A stretch of 64,000 nt of DNA from Phytohabitans suffuscus (GTDB lineage: Bacteria > Actinomycetota > Actinomycetes > Mycobacteriales > Micromonosporaceae), in NCBI RefSeq assembly GCF_011764565.1, contig NZ_AP022871.1, positions 4,960,320 through 5,024,319 of the forward strand, in the 5' to 3' direction. How positions within the stretch are numbered: the first letter of the stretch is position 1; the number at the start of each line of letters is the position of its first letter. The notes beneath the pieces were generated by a model. That model searched no databases and was not told where the DNA came from. It saw only the letters and a program-made list of their open reading frames with translations. Both the position numbers and the translations under genes were made by a program. Below are positions 52,480-61,376 of this stretch, piece by piece.

Positions 52480-53139
52480 GTGGGTCTTCATTCCTTGCGC
52501 CGGCGCCTCGTCGACTCGCCGGACTCGTGGGGCGCGCGGCGCCGGGCCAGGCGGGCGCTCTGGTTGAGCGACACGTTCCCCGACCTCGCCCAGATGTCCG
52601 TCATCGACCTGGGCGGCCGGGTCGACACCTGGGAGCGCGCGACGGTACGCCCCAAGCACGTGCACGTGGTCAACCTGGAGCCGCTCCCCGGTGAGCTGCC
52701 CGAGTGGGCCGAGCTCGACTACGGCGACGCCTGCGCGCTGCCTGAGCACATCGCGAAGCGCCGCTACGACCTCGTCTTCTCCAACTCGGTGATCGAGCAC
52801 GTGGGTGGGCACGAGCGACGGGTGCGCTTCGCCGAGTCGGTGCACACGCTGGCCGACGCGCACTGGGTGCAGACGCCGTACCGGTTCTTCCCCATCGAGC
52901 CGCACTGGGTGGCTCCGGGCATGCAGTTCCTGCCCACCTCGCTGCGGACGAGCGTGGCGCACCGGTGGCCGCTGTCACACACGCCGGCCAAGGACCGCGC
53001 CACCGCCATGCAGAACGTCCTGTGGACCGAGCTGATCGACAAGACGCAGATGCGTCACTACTTTCCGCGGTCGACGATCCGGCCGGAGCGGTTCCTCGGG
53101 CTCATCAAGTCGATGATCGCCTATAAGCTGCCGGGCTGA
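52480..53139 (+). CDS. SAM-dependent methyltransferase
   Basis: 219 residues with a class I methyltransferase core. Motif I is replaced by the shortened SVIDLGGRVDTW, then VHVVNLEP (acidic end of strand 2), the AELDYGDACALP loop and DLVFSNSVIEHVG (motif IV, methyltransf_11 type). A C-terminal helical part follows, WVQTPYRFFPIEPHW and HYFPRSTIRPERFLGL, seen in methyltransferases of polysaccharide loci. It could methylate a sugar of the polymer. GTG at 52480 lies 78 bp after the LCP gene. Confidence 0.85.
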   Translation: MGLHSLRRRLVDSPDSWGARRRARRALWLSDTFPDLAQMSVIDLGGRVDTWERATVRPKHVHVVNLEPLPGELPEWAELDYGDACALPEHIAKRRYDLVFSNSVIEHVGGHERRVRFAESVHTLADAHWVQTPYRFFPIEPHWVAPGMQFLPTSLRTSVAHRWPLSHTPAKDRATAMQNVLWTELIDKTQMRHYFPRSTIRPERFLGLIKSMIAYKLPG

Positions 53140-53677
53140 CCTGGCGTCCATTGTGGATGGGGGCACACGTGTCGTGTTCCCGTCATTACAAGCTGTGCCC
53201 AAAGTGCATTCTTCGTGACGATGTCGGTTTCCTGACAACGACCCTGGGTCAATTCGTCCCGACGGTGCCCGATTAGTGTCGAAGCAACAAATTTGCAGTG
53301 CTGTATCAAACCCGGCCTCCGGGCCTCTGAACTGCGCAAACGTTGCCAGGGCTCAGGTCCGGGCGGGGTGCGACTTCGTGGTTCATCTATGTTTCCAGCT
53401 TGATCCTCCCAGGCCGCATGGCCAAACGGTCGAGCAGGGCCCGGCCGCACGGCGTGCTGGCGGTCGGATCCGATAATTGTGCAGGTCTGACGGCCGGGGC
53501 TAACGTTTCCCCGCTGATCTTTGGTTCTCGGGGGGTACGGCATGAATCTTGTTCGGGCTCGCTGAGGGGGCGACCGGTTGTGAATAGTGGGCAACAAAGT
53601 AGTGACGGCGTGATGGGCCGCGTGCTCAAGGGCGCTGCGGTGACCGCCGTGCGGGTGTCCGCCGCGGGGGAAGGGCG
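53140..53677. other. 538-bp non-coding leader in front of the large surface protein
   Basis: No gene is credible here: the frames are short and lack ribosome sites. Composition is less GC-biased than the coding regions. I see a short inverted pair (CCGGCCT/AGGCCGG-type) around 53310 and a ribosome-like GGGGGAAGGG just before the TTG start. It must hold the promoter of the surface protein gene, and it is long enough to be a structured leader. I did not recognise a known riboswitch. Confidence 0.4.
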
Positions 53678-56600
53678 TTGGACGCGTTCCTGCGCAGCCG
53701 CCTCATGCGGACCCGGGCGCGCCGGCGGGTGACGCTCGCCGCGGGCGCGGCGACGCTCTGTGTCGTCGCCGGTGGGCTCGTCGTGATGCCGGCCGCGATG
53801 GCCGCCGCCGACCCGTGTGCCCCACTCATCAACCCGGTCGCGTGCGAGAACTCCAAGCCGGGCAACCCCTCCTCCGAGTGGGAGATCTGGGAGGCGGGCG
53901 ACGAGTCGATCCAGGGCTTCGCCACCGACATCAGCGTGAACGTCGGGCAGCAGATCAAGTTCAAGATCAAGACCCCGGCGACATCGTACGCGATCGACAT
54001 CTACCGCCTCGGCTACTACGGCGGCAACGGCGCTCGCAAGATCGCAAGCATCTCGCCGATCGTCTCGCTGCCGCAGACCCAGCCGGCCTGCCTCACCGAG
54101 GTGGCGACCGAGCTGTACGACTGCGGCAACTGGGCCGTCTCGGCGCAGTGGACGGTGCCCAGCACGACGGTGTCCGGCGTCTTCGTCGCCAAGCTGACCC
54201 GCACCGACCCCGGTGGCAACGGCGACAGCAGCCACATCACGTTCGTCGTGCGCAACGACGCCAGCACGTCCGACCTGTTCTTCCAGACCTCGGACACGAC
54301 CTGGCACGCGTACAACATGTACGGCGGCAGCAACTTCTACCACGGCCAGGGCAACGGCCGGGCGTACAAGGTCAGCTACAACCGCCCGTTCAGCACCCGG
54401 GGCAACGCGCCCGAGGACTTCCTGTTCAGCGGCGAGTACCCGATGCTGCGTTTCCTGGAGCGCAACGGGTACGACGTCAGCTACACCACCGGTATCGACT
54501 CGGACCGCCGGGGCAACCTGATCAAGAACCACCAGGTGTTCCTGTCGATGGGTCACGACGAGTACTGGTCGGGTGCCCAGCGGGCGAACGTCGAGGCGGC
54601 CCGGGACGCGGGCGTCAACCTCGCGTTCTTCTCCGGCAACGAGATGTACTGGAAGACCCGGTACGAGAACAGCCAGGACGGCACCAACACGGCGTACCGC
54701 ACGCTGGTCTGCTACAAGGAGACCTGGTCCAACGACAAGATCGACCCGTCTCCCGAGTGGACCGGGACGTGGCGCGACCCGCGCCTGTCGCCGCCGTCCA
54801 ACGGCGGCCGGCCGGAGAACGGGCTGACCGGCACGGCGTACATGTCGAACAACACCGACCTGCCCATCCAGGTGCCGGCCCAGCAGGGCAAGAACCGCTT
54901 CTGGCGCAACACCAGCGTCGCCGGGCTCAGCGGCAGCCAGGTCGCCACGCTCGCGCCGCACACGGTGGGGTACGAGTCCAACGAGGACCTGGACAACGGC
55001 CACCGGCCGCCGGGCCTGATCCGGCTCTCCACGACCACCGGGCCGACGCCGGAGTACCTGCGCGACTTCGGTAACACGGTCACGCCGGGCACGACCACGC
55101 ACAACATGACCATGTACCGGGCGCCCAGCGGCGCGCTCGTCTTCTCCGCCGGCACGATCCAGTGGGCGTGGGGCCTGGACGAGTACCACGACGGCACGGT
55201 GGAGCCGGTCGACCCGGCGATGCAGCAGGCCACGCTCAACCTGATGGCCGACATGGGCGCCTTCCCCGGCACGCTGATGTCGGGCAAGACGATGCCGACC
55301 GCGTCGTCGGACGCGACGAAGCCGACCGTCGCGATCACCTCGCCGGCCGCCAACGCCTCGTTGGTCAACGGCAACCAGGTGACCGTCACCGGTACGGCGG
55401 CGGACGTCGGCGGTGTGGTCGCGGGCGTCGAGGTGTCCACCAACGGTGGTGAGAGCTGGCACCCGGCCACGGGTACCACCTCGTGGTCGTACTCCTTCTA
55501 CACCACCGGTGCGGGCACTCAGGCGATCATGGCGCGGTCGATCGACGACACGGCCAACATCGGCCTGCCGGTCACCCGCACGATCAACCTGACCGGCCCG
55601 AGCACGATCTTCGGGGCGCGTACGCCGGTGACGGCCGCGGTGACCGACACCAGCGGCATGGAGCTGGGTGTGCGGTTCAAGGCGGACACCGACGGCTTCG
55701 TGACGGGGATCCGGTTCTACAAGGGCACCGGCAACGGTGGTACGCACACCGGCAGCCTGTGGAACCAGGGCGGTCAGCGGCTGGCGACGGCGACGTTCTC
55801 GAACGAGACGGCGACGGGCTGGCAGACGGTGACGTTCAGCAACCCGGTGGCGGTGTTCGCGAACACCACCTACATCGCCTCGTACTTCGCCCCGCAGGGC
55901 CGGTACTCGGCGGACCAGGGTGCGTTCACGATCGAGGACATCGAGGCGTTCCCGCTGCGCGGTCTGCGGTCGTCGTCCACGGACCGTAACGGTGTCTACA
56001 AGGAGGGCGCCGGCTTCCCGGGCGGCAGCTACCGGGACACCAACTACTGGGTCGACGTGACGTTCACGCCGAGCAACGCGGCCGCGCCGGCGGTGCTGTC
56101 CGCGGTGCCGCTGGCCGACTCGACCGACATCCCGGTGACGGTCAAGCCGCAGGCGGTGTTCTCCAAGGCGATCAACACCTCGTCGTTGCAGTTCACGGTG
56201 AAGAACCCGGCCAACGTCTCGGTGCCCGGCTCGGCGAGCTACGACGCGGCCAGCAAGACCGCGACGTTCACGCCGAGCGCCAACCTGGCCTCGGAGACCG
56301 TGTACACGGTGGCCGTGTCCGCGGCCGACACCTCCGGCAACGGGATGGACACGCCGCGTACGTGGACGTTCACGACCGCGCTGGACCCGTCGGTGCAGCG
56401 GCTGTTCGCGGACAACGCGGTGCCGAACGACCCGAGTGTCAACGACAGCAACGCCGTGGAGCTGGGCGTGAAGTTCTCGCCGCAGGTCAACGGCCAGGTC
56501 GTGGGTATCCGGTTCTACAAGGGCGGCGGTAACTCCGGTACGCACGTCGGCACGCTGTGGACCAGCGGCGGTGGGCAGCTTGCCCGGGTGACGTTCACCA

Positions 56601-57457
56601 ACGAGGGTGGCAACGGTTGGCAGACCGCGCGGTTCTCCAGCCCGGTCAACGTGATCGCCGGCACCACGTACGTGGCGTCGTACCACGCGCCCAGCGGTCA
56701 CTACGCGGCGTCGGGGAACTTCTTCACCTCGACGTACACGCATGGGCAGTTGACCGCGCCCAGTGGGGTCAACGGTGTCTACAACTACTCGTCGACGCCG
56801 GCGTTCCCGCAGGAGGGGTACAACTCCAGCAACTACTGGGTCGAGCCGATGTTCATCCCGGGCAGCGGTGGCGGTCCGACGCCGACGCCGACCCCGTCCG
56901 CGTCGGCGACGAGCAGCCCGTCGCCCTCGTCCTCGCCGTCCCCGTCGCCGACGCCGTCGCCGACGGAGACGCAGTGGCCCACCGGTACCACCATCTTCAC
57001 GCCCGCGGACACCCCGCAGTCGTCGTCCTGGAACGACAACGACTCCATCGAGGTCGGCGCCAGGTTCCGCTCCGACGTCGCCGGAACGGTGACCGCGATC
57101 CGCTTCTACAAGGGCGCCGGCAACACCGGAACCCACACCGGCACGATCTGGTCGACCACCGGCCAGGTGCTGGGCAGCGCGGTCTTCACCAGCGAGTCGG
57201 CGTCCGGCTGGCAGACGGCCACGCTCACCACACCGGTCAGCATCGCCGCCAACACGACCTACGTGGTCTCGTACCACACGACCACGGGTCACTACGCGGC
57301 GACGGTCAACCAGTTCGGCGGAGTCAACTTCGACCGGCCGCCACTGCACGTGCTCGCCTATGGTGGGGTCTACCAGTACGGTGCGGGCCAGGTCTATCCG
57401 AGTAACGGCAGTGGCCACAACTACTGGGTGGATGTGGTGTTCCAGCCCGGCAACTGA
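53678..57457 (+). CDS. Large secreted protein: dimethylformamidase-beta-like domain, Ig-like domains and three DUF4082 domains
   Basis: 1,259 residues. The signal peptide (VTLAAGAATLCVVAGGLVV...AMA) ends near residue 43. Residues 51-544 match the N,N-dimethylformamidase beta-subunit-like C-terminal domain (for example YSIDIYRLGYYGG-type YAIDIYRLGYYGGNGAR, VFLSMGHDEYWSG, FFSGNEMYW). Then come an Ig-like domain (548-641), DUF4082 (643-800), a Big_5-type Ig domain (803-904), DUF4082 (907-1061), a Pro/Ser/Thr linker (1062-1101) and a third DUF4082 (1102-1259). DUF4082 units share GIRFYKG, GTHTG, WQT and the ending NYWVDV. No anchor is seen, so it is probably free or glycan-bound. TTG at 53678 is the best start; ATG at 53705 is possible. 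Function unknown. Confidence 0.85.
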   Translation: MDAFLRSRLMRTRARRRVTLAAGAATLCVVAGGLVVMPAAMAAADPCAPLINPVACENSKPGNPSSEWEIWEAGDESIQGFATDISVNVGQQIKFKIKTPATSYAIDIYRLGYYGGNGARKIASISPIVSLPQTQPACLTEVATELYDCGNWAVSAQWTVPSTTVSGVFVAKLTRTDPGGNGDSSHITFVVRNDASTSDLFFQTSDTTWHAYNMYGGSNFYHGQGNGRAYKVSYNRPFSTRGNAPEDFLFSGEYPMLRFLERNGYDVSYTTGIDSDRRGNLIKNHQVFLSMGHDEYWSGAQRANVEAARDAGVNLAFFSGNEMYWKTRYENSQDGTNTAYRTLVCYKETWSNDKIDPSPEWTGTWRDPRLSPPSNGGRPENGLTGTAYMSNNTDLPIQVPAQQGKNRFWRNTSVAGLSGSQVATLAPHTVGYESNEDLDNGHRPPGLIRLSTTTGPTPEYLRDFGNTVTPGTTTHNMTMYRAPSGALVFSAGTIQWAWGLDEYHDGTVEPVDPAMQQATLNLMADMGAFPGTLMSGKTMPTASSDATKPTVAITSPAANASLVNGNQVTVTGTAADVGGVVAGVEVSTNGGESWHPATGTTSWSYSFYTTGAGTQAIMARSIDDTANIGLPVTRTINLTGPSTIFGARTPVTAAVTDTSGMELGVRFKADTDGFVTGIRFYKGTGNGGTHTGSLWNQGGQRLATATFSNETATGWQTVTFSNPVAVFANTTYIASYFAPQGRYSADQGAFTIEDIEAFPLRGLRSSSTDRNGVYKEGAGFPGGSYRDTNYWVDVTFTPSNAAAPAVLSAVPLADSTDIPVTVKPQAVFSKAINTSSLQFTVKNPANVSVPGSASYDAASKTATFTPSANLASETVYTVAVSAADTSGNGMDTPRTWTFTTALDPSVQRLFADNAVPNDPSVNDSNAVELGVKFSPQVNGQVVGIRFYKGGGNSGTHVGTLWTSGGGQLARVTFTNEGGNGWQTARFSSPVNVIAGTTYVASYHAPSGHYAASGNFFTSTYTHGQLTAPSGVNGVYNYSSTPAFPQEGYNSSNYWVEPMFIPGSGGGPTPTPTPSASATSSPSPSSSPSPSPTPSPTETQWPTGTTIFTPADTPQSSSWNDNDSIEVGARFRSDVAGTVTAIRFYKGAGNTGTHTGTIWSTTGQVLGSAVFTSESASGWQTATLTTPVSIAANTTYVVSYHTTTGHYAATVNQFGGVNFDRPPLHVLAYGGVYQYGAGQVYPSNGSGHNYWVDVVFQPGN

Positions 57458-57473
57458 CCGGACGGCACACGGA

Positions 57474-57506
57474 TCCGGCCGGGTCCCCTCACGGGGCCCG
57501 GCCGGA
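57474..57506 (+). terminator. Long GC hairpin between the surface protein and flippase genes
   Basis: TCCGGCCGGGTCCCC (57474-57488) pairs with GGGGCCCGGCCGGA (57493-57506) with one bulged T and the loop TCAC. This gives about 14 base pairs, followed by CGGGTTTG. It is placed 16 bp after the surface protein stop and 25 bp before the flippase start, as expected for a terminator or attenuator. Confidence 0.75.
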
Positions 57507-57531
57507 CGGGTTTGAACTGGGGAGTTCTTCG

Positions 57532-59007
57532 GTGAGCGATTCGCTGTTCGGCCGCGCGGGCAAGGCGCTCGGCTGGAGCTTCGCCTCCACCGCCCTCGGG
57601 CGGCTGAGCACGCTCGCGATCGGTATCGCGATCGCGCGGTTGCTGGGTCCGGAGGAGTTCGGCACGTTCGCGGTGGCCACTGTCGCCCTGCTGGCCGTGC
57701 TGAGCTTCAACGAGCTCGGCGTGAGCCTCGCGATCGTGCGGTGGCCCGGCGACCCGAAGGAGATCGCGCCCACCGTACTGACGATCTCCGTCATCTCCAG
57801 CGTCATCGTCTACATAGGATGCTTCTTCGGCGCTCCGATCTTCGCCAGCGCGATGGGCGAGCCGGACGCCACCGGCGTGCTGCGCCTGCTCTGCCTCAGC
57901 GTCATCATCGACGGCCTCGTCGCCACGCCCGCGGCCATGCTGCAGCGCGAGTTCCAGCAGGGCCGCAAGACCATCGTCGACCAGACCACACACTGGCTCG
58001 GCTCGCTCACCTCGATCGCCTGCGCGTTCACCGGCATGGGCGCGATGAGCCTGGCGGTCGGCCGCCTCACCGGCGCGCTCGCCGGCGCGGTGCTGTTCAT
58101 CGCGTTCGCCCCGCGCGTCATGCGCTTCGGCTTCAACCGCGAGAAGGCCAGGGCACTGATGCAGTTCGGCCTGCCGCTGGCCGGGTCGAGCATCGTCGTC
58201 TTCGCGGTCAACAACGTCGACCGCATCCTGGTCGGCGCCGCGCTGGGCCCGGTCGCGCTCGGCTACTACGTGCTGGCCGCCAACCTGGCCGGCTGGCCGA
58301 TCAACATATTCTCCCAACCGGTCCGCGCGGTCGCTCCGGCCGCGCTGGCCCGCCTCCAGGGCGACAAACCGGCGATGCGCACCACGTTCCTCTCCACCGC
58401 CGGCCTGCTGGCCGCCGCCACGCTGCCCGCCTGCGTCGTACTGGCGGCCGCCGCCGAGCCGCTCATCCGCCTCGTGTACGGCACGGTCTGGGAGCCCGCG
58501 GCCACGATCCTGCCGTGGCTGGCCCTGGTCGCCGCGGTGCGCATCCTCTTCGAGCTGGTCTACGACTACTTCGTGGTCCTGGCCAGCAGCCGCGTGGTGT
58601 TCACCGCGCAGCTGGCCTGGCTGATCGCCCTCATCCCCGCCCTGATCGCCGGCACCGCCATCGCCGGCCTCCAGGGCGCCGGCGCGGCCCAGTTGGCGGT
58701 CGCCCTGCTCGTCGTGCTGCCCGTCTACCTGTTCGAGCTGAGGCGCAGCGGCATCGGCGCCGGCGCCCTCGCGAAGCGGCTCGCCCTGCCGGTCCTGGGC
58801 GCCGCCGCGGTCGGCGGTGTGGTCGCCCTGACCAGCCACCTGATCACCGTCGACCTGCTGGCGCTCGCGGTGGCCGGCCTGGTGGGCGTGGCCGGGATGG
58901 GCGCGCTGCTCTACCGCCTGCGCCACCTGATCGGCACCCTCCGCCGCATCGGCGCCGCCGCCGACGAGGCCAAGCCCGACCCCACCCCGGTCCCCACCCC
59001 CGCCTGA
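57532..59007 (+). CDS. Polysaccharide flippase (Wzx-like, MOP superfamily)
   Basis: 491 residues with about 12-14 membrane helices. The N-terminus, LGWSFASTALGRLSTLAIGIAIARLLGPEEFGTFAVA, is characteristic of the lipopolysaccharide-exporter/Wzx group, and the second half has FAVNNVDRILVGAALGPVALGYYVLAANLAGWP. It should move lipid-linked repeat units across the membrane for the Wzy-like polymerase. ATG/GTG at 57532 has GGGGAG-type purines just upstream. The C-terminus is Pro-rich (KPDPTPVPTPA). A convergent gap with 58-bp repeat copy 9 follows. Confidence 0.9.
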   Translation: MSDSLFGRAGKALGWSFASTALGRLSTLAIGIAIARLLGPEEFGTFAVATVALLAVLSFNELGVSLAIVRWPGDPKEIAPTVLTISVISSVIVYIGCFFGAPIFASAMGEPDATGVLRLLCLSVIIDGLVATPAAMLQREFQQGRKTIVDQTTHWLGSLTSIACAFTGMGAMSLAVGRLTGALAGAVLFIAFAPRVMRFGFNREKARALMQFGLPLAGSSIVVFAVNNVDRILVGAALGPVALGYYVLAANLAGWPINIFSQPVRAVAPAALARLQGDKPAMRTTFLSTAGLLAAATLPACVVLAAAAEPLIRLVYGTVWEPAATILPWLALVAAVRILFELVYDYFVVLASSRVVFTAQLAWLIALIPALIAGTAIAGLQGAGAAQLAVALLVVLPVYLFELRRSGIGAGALAKRLALPVLGAAAVGGVVALTSHLITVDLLALAVAGLVGVAGMGALLYRLRHLIGTLRRIGAAADEAKPDPTPVPTPA

Positions 59008-59039
59008 CCCGGGCCCGGCCAGGGGAGGCGGCCTGGCCA

Positions 59040-59097
59040 GCGGAGGGTGAGGCCGCGGGAGCAACGGTCTGGGCCACCGCGGACGTCGCGGTAGCTC
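59040..59097 (-). repeat. 58-bp convergent-gap repeat, copy 9
   Basis: The minus-strand copy reads GAGCTACCGCGACG to CCTCACCCTCCGC, with the ACCGCG/CGCGGT stem perfect. Its GAGCTACC end is 15 bp from the stop of the leftward glycosyltransferase gene. The opposing flippase gene has no copy of its own. Confidence 0.9.
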
Positions 59098-59112
59098 AGA
59101 TCTCTTCGGGGT

Positions 59113-60342
59113 TTACGGGGACTTGATTGAGGCGGCGGCCAGGGTGGGGGCGTTGAAGTCGTCGCGGGCGGCGCTCTTGCGCAGGGACTCGTACCGGCGG
59201 CGGGTCTTGTGGGCGACCAGGCCGGCCAGCGAGCGCACCCCGTCGCGGGTGCGGGCGGCGGCGCCCTGCTCCGCCGCGAGCGCCTGCTCGTAGATCTCCA
59301 CCTGGAGGCGGGCGGCGCGCTGGAGGCTGAAGCGTTCGGCGACCAGCTCGCGGCCGTACGTGCCGAGCTTCGTGCGCTCGCCGGGGTCGGCCAGCAGGCG
59401 GCGCAGCACCGCGGTGAGGTCGTCCGACCTGCCCACGCCGTACCAGCCCTGCTCCAGGAAGAGGTCGACGCTCTCCGGGGTCAGCAGGCGCCAGAAGCCC
59501 TCCTCGCCCTGCACCACCAGCGGCTTGCCGAACGCCAGCGCGCGCAGCGCCGAGCCGCCCATGCCGAGCATGATGTCGGCGGCGGCGTACGCGGGCCTGG
59601 GGTCCAGCAGCTCGCCGGTGAGGACGACGGCGCGGCGGCCGGCGCGGGCGTTCGCGGCCTCGGCGCGTGCCTCGACCGTCTCGCGGGCCACCCCGTCGCC
59701 GACGACGACCAGGCGTACGGGCTCGTGCTGGGCCAGCTCGCCGACGGTGTCGATCGCGGTGAGGATGCCCTCCAGCTTGAGCTGGGGGGAGAGGCGGGTG
59801 ACCGCGACGATGTCGACGTACCCGGGGCCGAGCCCGAACCGGTCGCGGAAGTCGGCGGTGGGGTGGCCGGGCGCGTTCTGGACGACGTCGACCGGCGGCT
59901 CGATCAGGTGTACCGGGCCGGGGCGCCGGGCGGCCGTGTGGCGTCGCAGCGCGGCCGTGCCGACCACCAGGTGCATCGAGGCGGGCAGGAACGGGGCGAC
60001 CGCCATCGACATGACCGTGGCCACGGCGGCGGCGCGGCCACCGGGGTAGACGGCGGCGTTGGCCTCCAGGGCGGGCGGCCACTCGTAGCCGTGCACGATG
60101 TCCAGGCCGCGGCTGCGGATCAGGCGGCGCAGCTTGGCGGTCACACCCGGGGACGGGCGGCGCCGGCGGTCGCTGATCGGCAGGTGCTCCATGCCCATCG
60201 CCTCGACGCGGTCGACCAGCGGGCCGGGCTCGCCGATGACGGCCACCTCGTGGCCCAGGTCGCGGACGGCCGCGGCCAGCTCGATGGCGTTGAGCTGGCT
60301 GCCGCCCACGTGCATCCCGTGTGGGTAGACCAGGATCCGCAA
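59113..60342 (-). CDS. GT4-family glycosyltransferase
   Basis: 409 residues, GT-B fold. It starts LRILVYPHGMHVGGSQLNAI, then DIVHGYEWPPALEANAA in the acceptor half; the donor half has VDIVAVTRLSPQLKLEGILTA, VRLVVVGDGVARETVE, VVLTGELLDPRPAYAAADIM and RALAFGKPLVVQGEEGFWRL. TTG at 60342 follows GAGGAG by seven bases and begins at the conserved first strand, so I prefer it to any upstream start. It lies 17 bp downstream of the TolB-like gene and is last in the leftward operon. Confidence 0.86.
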   Translation of the reverse strand: MRILVYPHGMHVGGSQLNAIELAAAVRDLGHEVAVIGEPGPLVDRVEAMGMEHLPISDRRRRPSPGVTAKLRRLIRSRGLDIVHGYEWPPALEANAAVYPGGRAAAVATVMSMAVAPFLPASMHLVVGTAALRRHTAARRPGPVHLIEPPVDVVQNAPGHPTADFRDRFGLGPGYVDIVAVTRLSPQLKLEGILTAIDTVGELAQHEPVRLVVVGDGVARETVEARAEAANARAGRRAVVLTGELLDPRPAYAAADIMLGMGGSALRALAFGKPLVVQGEEGFWRLLTPESVDLFLEQGWYGVGRSDDLTAVLRRLLADPGERTKLGTYGRELVAERFSLQRAARLQVEIYEQALAAEQGAAARTRDGVRSLAGLVAHKTRRRYESLRKSAARDDFNAPTLAAASIKSP

Positions 60343-60359
60343 AGCCGCACTCCTCGGGT

Positions 60360-61376
60360 TCAGCGCACGACGGCGGGGGACCACGCGTCGTGGATCAGCA
60401 GCTTCGGCGCGCCCGTGCCGTCGGCCGGTACGCTCCATACGTCGCTCGTGGCCAGGTTCGAGCCCTCGCGGGGCAGGCCGTAGAGGACCGTCTCGTCGTC
60501 GAGCCACACCGCCTGGTCGTCGACGCTGCGCTCCTCGGCGAGCACGGTCTCCTTGCCGCTGCGCAGGTCGTAGACGGCCAGCCGCCACTTGCCCGAGGGC
60601 AGGTCGCCGTGCTTCTTGAACGCGACCCGCGTGCCGTCGGGGGAGAGTGACGGGCACTCCACGTCTTCGCGCAGCGCGGTCACCTTCTTGGCCGACAGGC
60701 TCCCCTCGACCAGCCACGTCTTCTTGTTGGAGGCCGCGGTGGCGTAGAACCTGTCGTTGTCGGCGAAGGTGACGCCCCAGAGGTTCTTGTCGCGGGCGTT
60801 GTTCACCTTGCCGTTGACCACGAGGTCGAACTGCTCGATGTCGCCCACCACGGTGCCGTCGGTGCGGGCCACCACGGTACGGGTGGAGAACTGGCCGGGC
60901 GAGGCGTAGGAGTCGCCGAAGACGAAGGCGGTCGTCGCCACGAGCCCGCCGTCCTTGGAGAGCCGCGCGCGGCTGGGGATGCCGGCCAGTGGCAGGTCGT
61001 GGCTCGGCGCCCACTCCTGGTCGAGCAGCGTCGCCTTGTACGTGGTGACCAGCCCGCGCTCGGCGTTCAGGCAGATCGCGTCGACCGCCGTGGCGTACAC
61101 CCGATCGCAGGAGGCCGGGGTCAGCGCGCGCGGGCCGTCGACGTTGCCCAGCGGTACGACCGCCACCTGCCCGTACGCCTGGCCGACCGCGGTGTTGCGG
61201 AAGACCAGGTGCGGCGCGGACCGCAGCGCGACGAGGTCGTCGCGAACCGGTACCGGCGGGGCGTCCGCGCGTGCCACGGCCTGGGAGTGGCGCGCGTACA
61301 GCACGTATCCGGTGGCGCCGAGGGCGACCACGACGACGATGGCGACGAGCGCGTAGATCCGCGCCTTGGAGATCAC
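60360..61376 (-). CDS. Membrane-anchored TolB-like beta-propeller protein
   Basis: 338 residues. The N-terminal helix (7-25, YALVAIVVVVALGATGYVL) anchors an external domain of WD40-like/PD40 repeats: RLSKDGGLVATTAFVFGD, LWGVTFADNDRFYATAA, CPSLSPDGTRVAFKK and DDQAVWLDDETVLYGLPRE. The family binds proteins or glycans and has no clear catalytic role. GTG at 61376 overlaps the stop of the upstream MFS gene by four bases, so the two are co-translated and may work together in glycan export, which is inference. Confidence 0.8.
   Translation of the reverse strand: MISKARIYALVAIVVVVALGATGYVLYARHSQAVARADAPPVPVRDDLVALRSAPHLVFRNTAVGQAYGQVAVVPLGNVDGPRALTPASCDRVYATAVDAICLNAERGLVTTYKATLLDQEWAPSHDLPLAGIPSRARLSKDGGLVATTAFVFGDSYASPGQFSTRTVVARTDGTVVGDIEQFDLVVNGKVNNARDKNLWGVTFADNDRFYATAASNKKTWLVEGSLSAKKVTALREDVECPSLSPDGTRVAFKKHGDLPSGKWRLAVYDLRSGKETVLAEERSVDDQAVWLDDETVLYGLPREGSNLATSDVWSVPADGTGAPKLLIHDAWSPAVVR

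Noticed and set aside
53387..57418. A 1,343-codon minus-strand frame opposite the large surface protein
   Set aside because: The composition is Arg/Val/Gly/His-rich without domains, while the plus strand has a signal peptide and recognisable modules.
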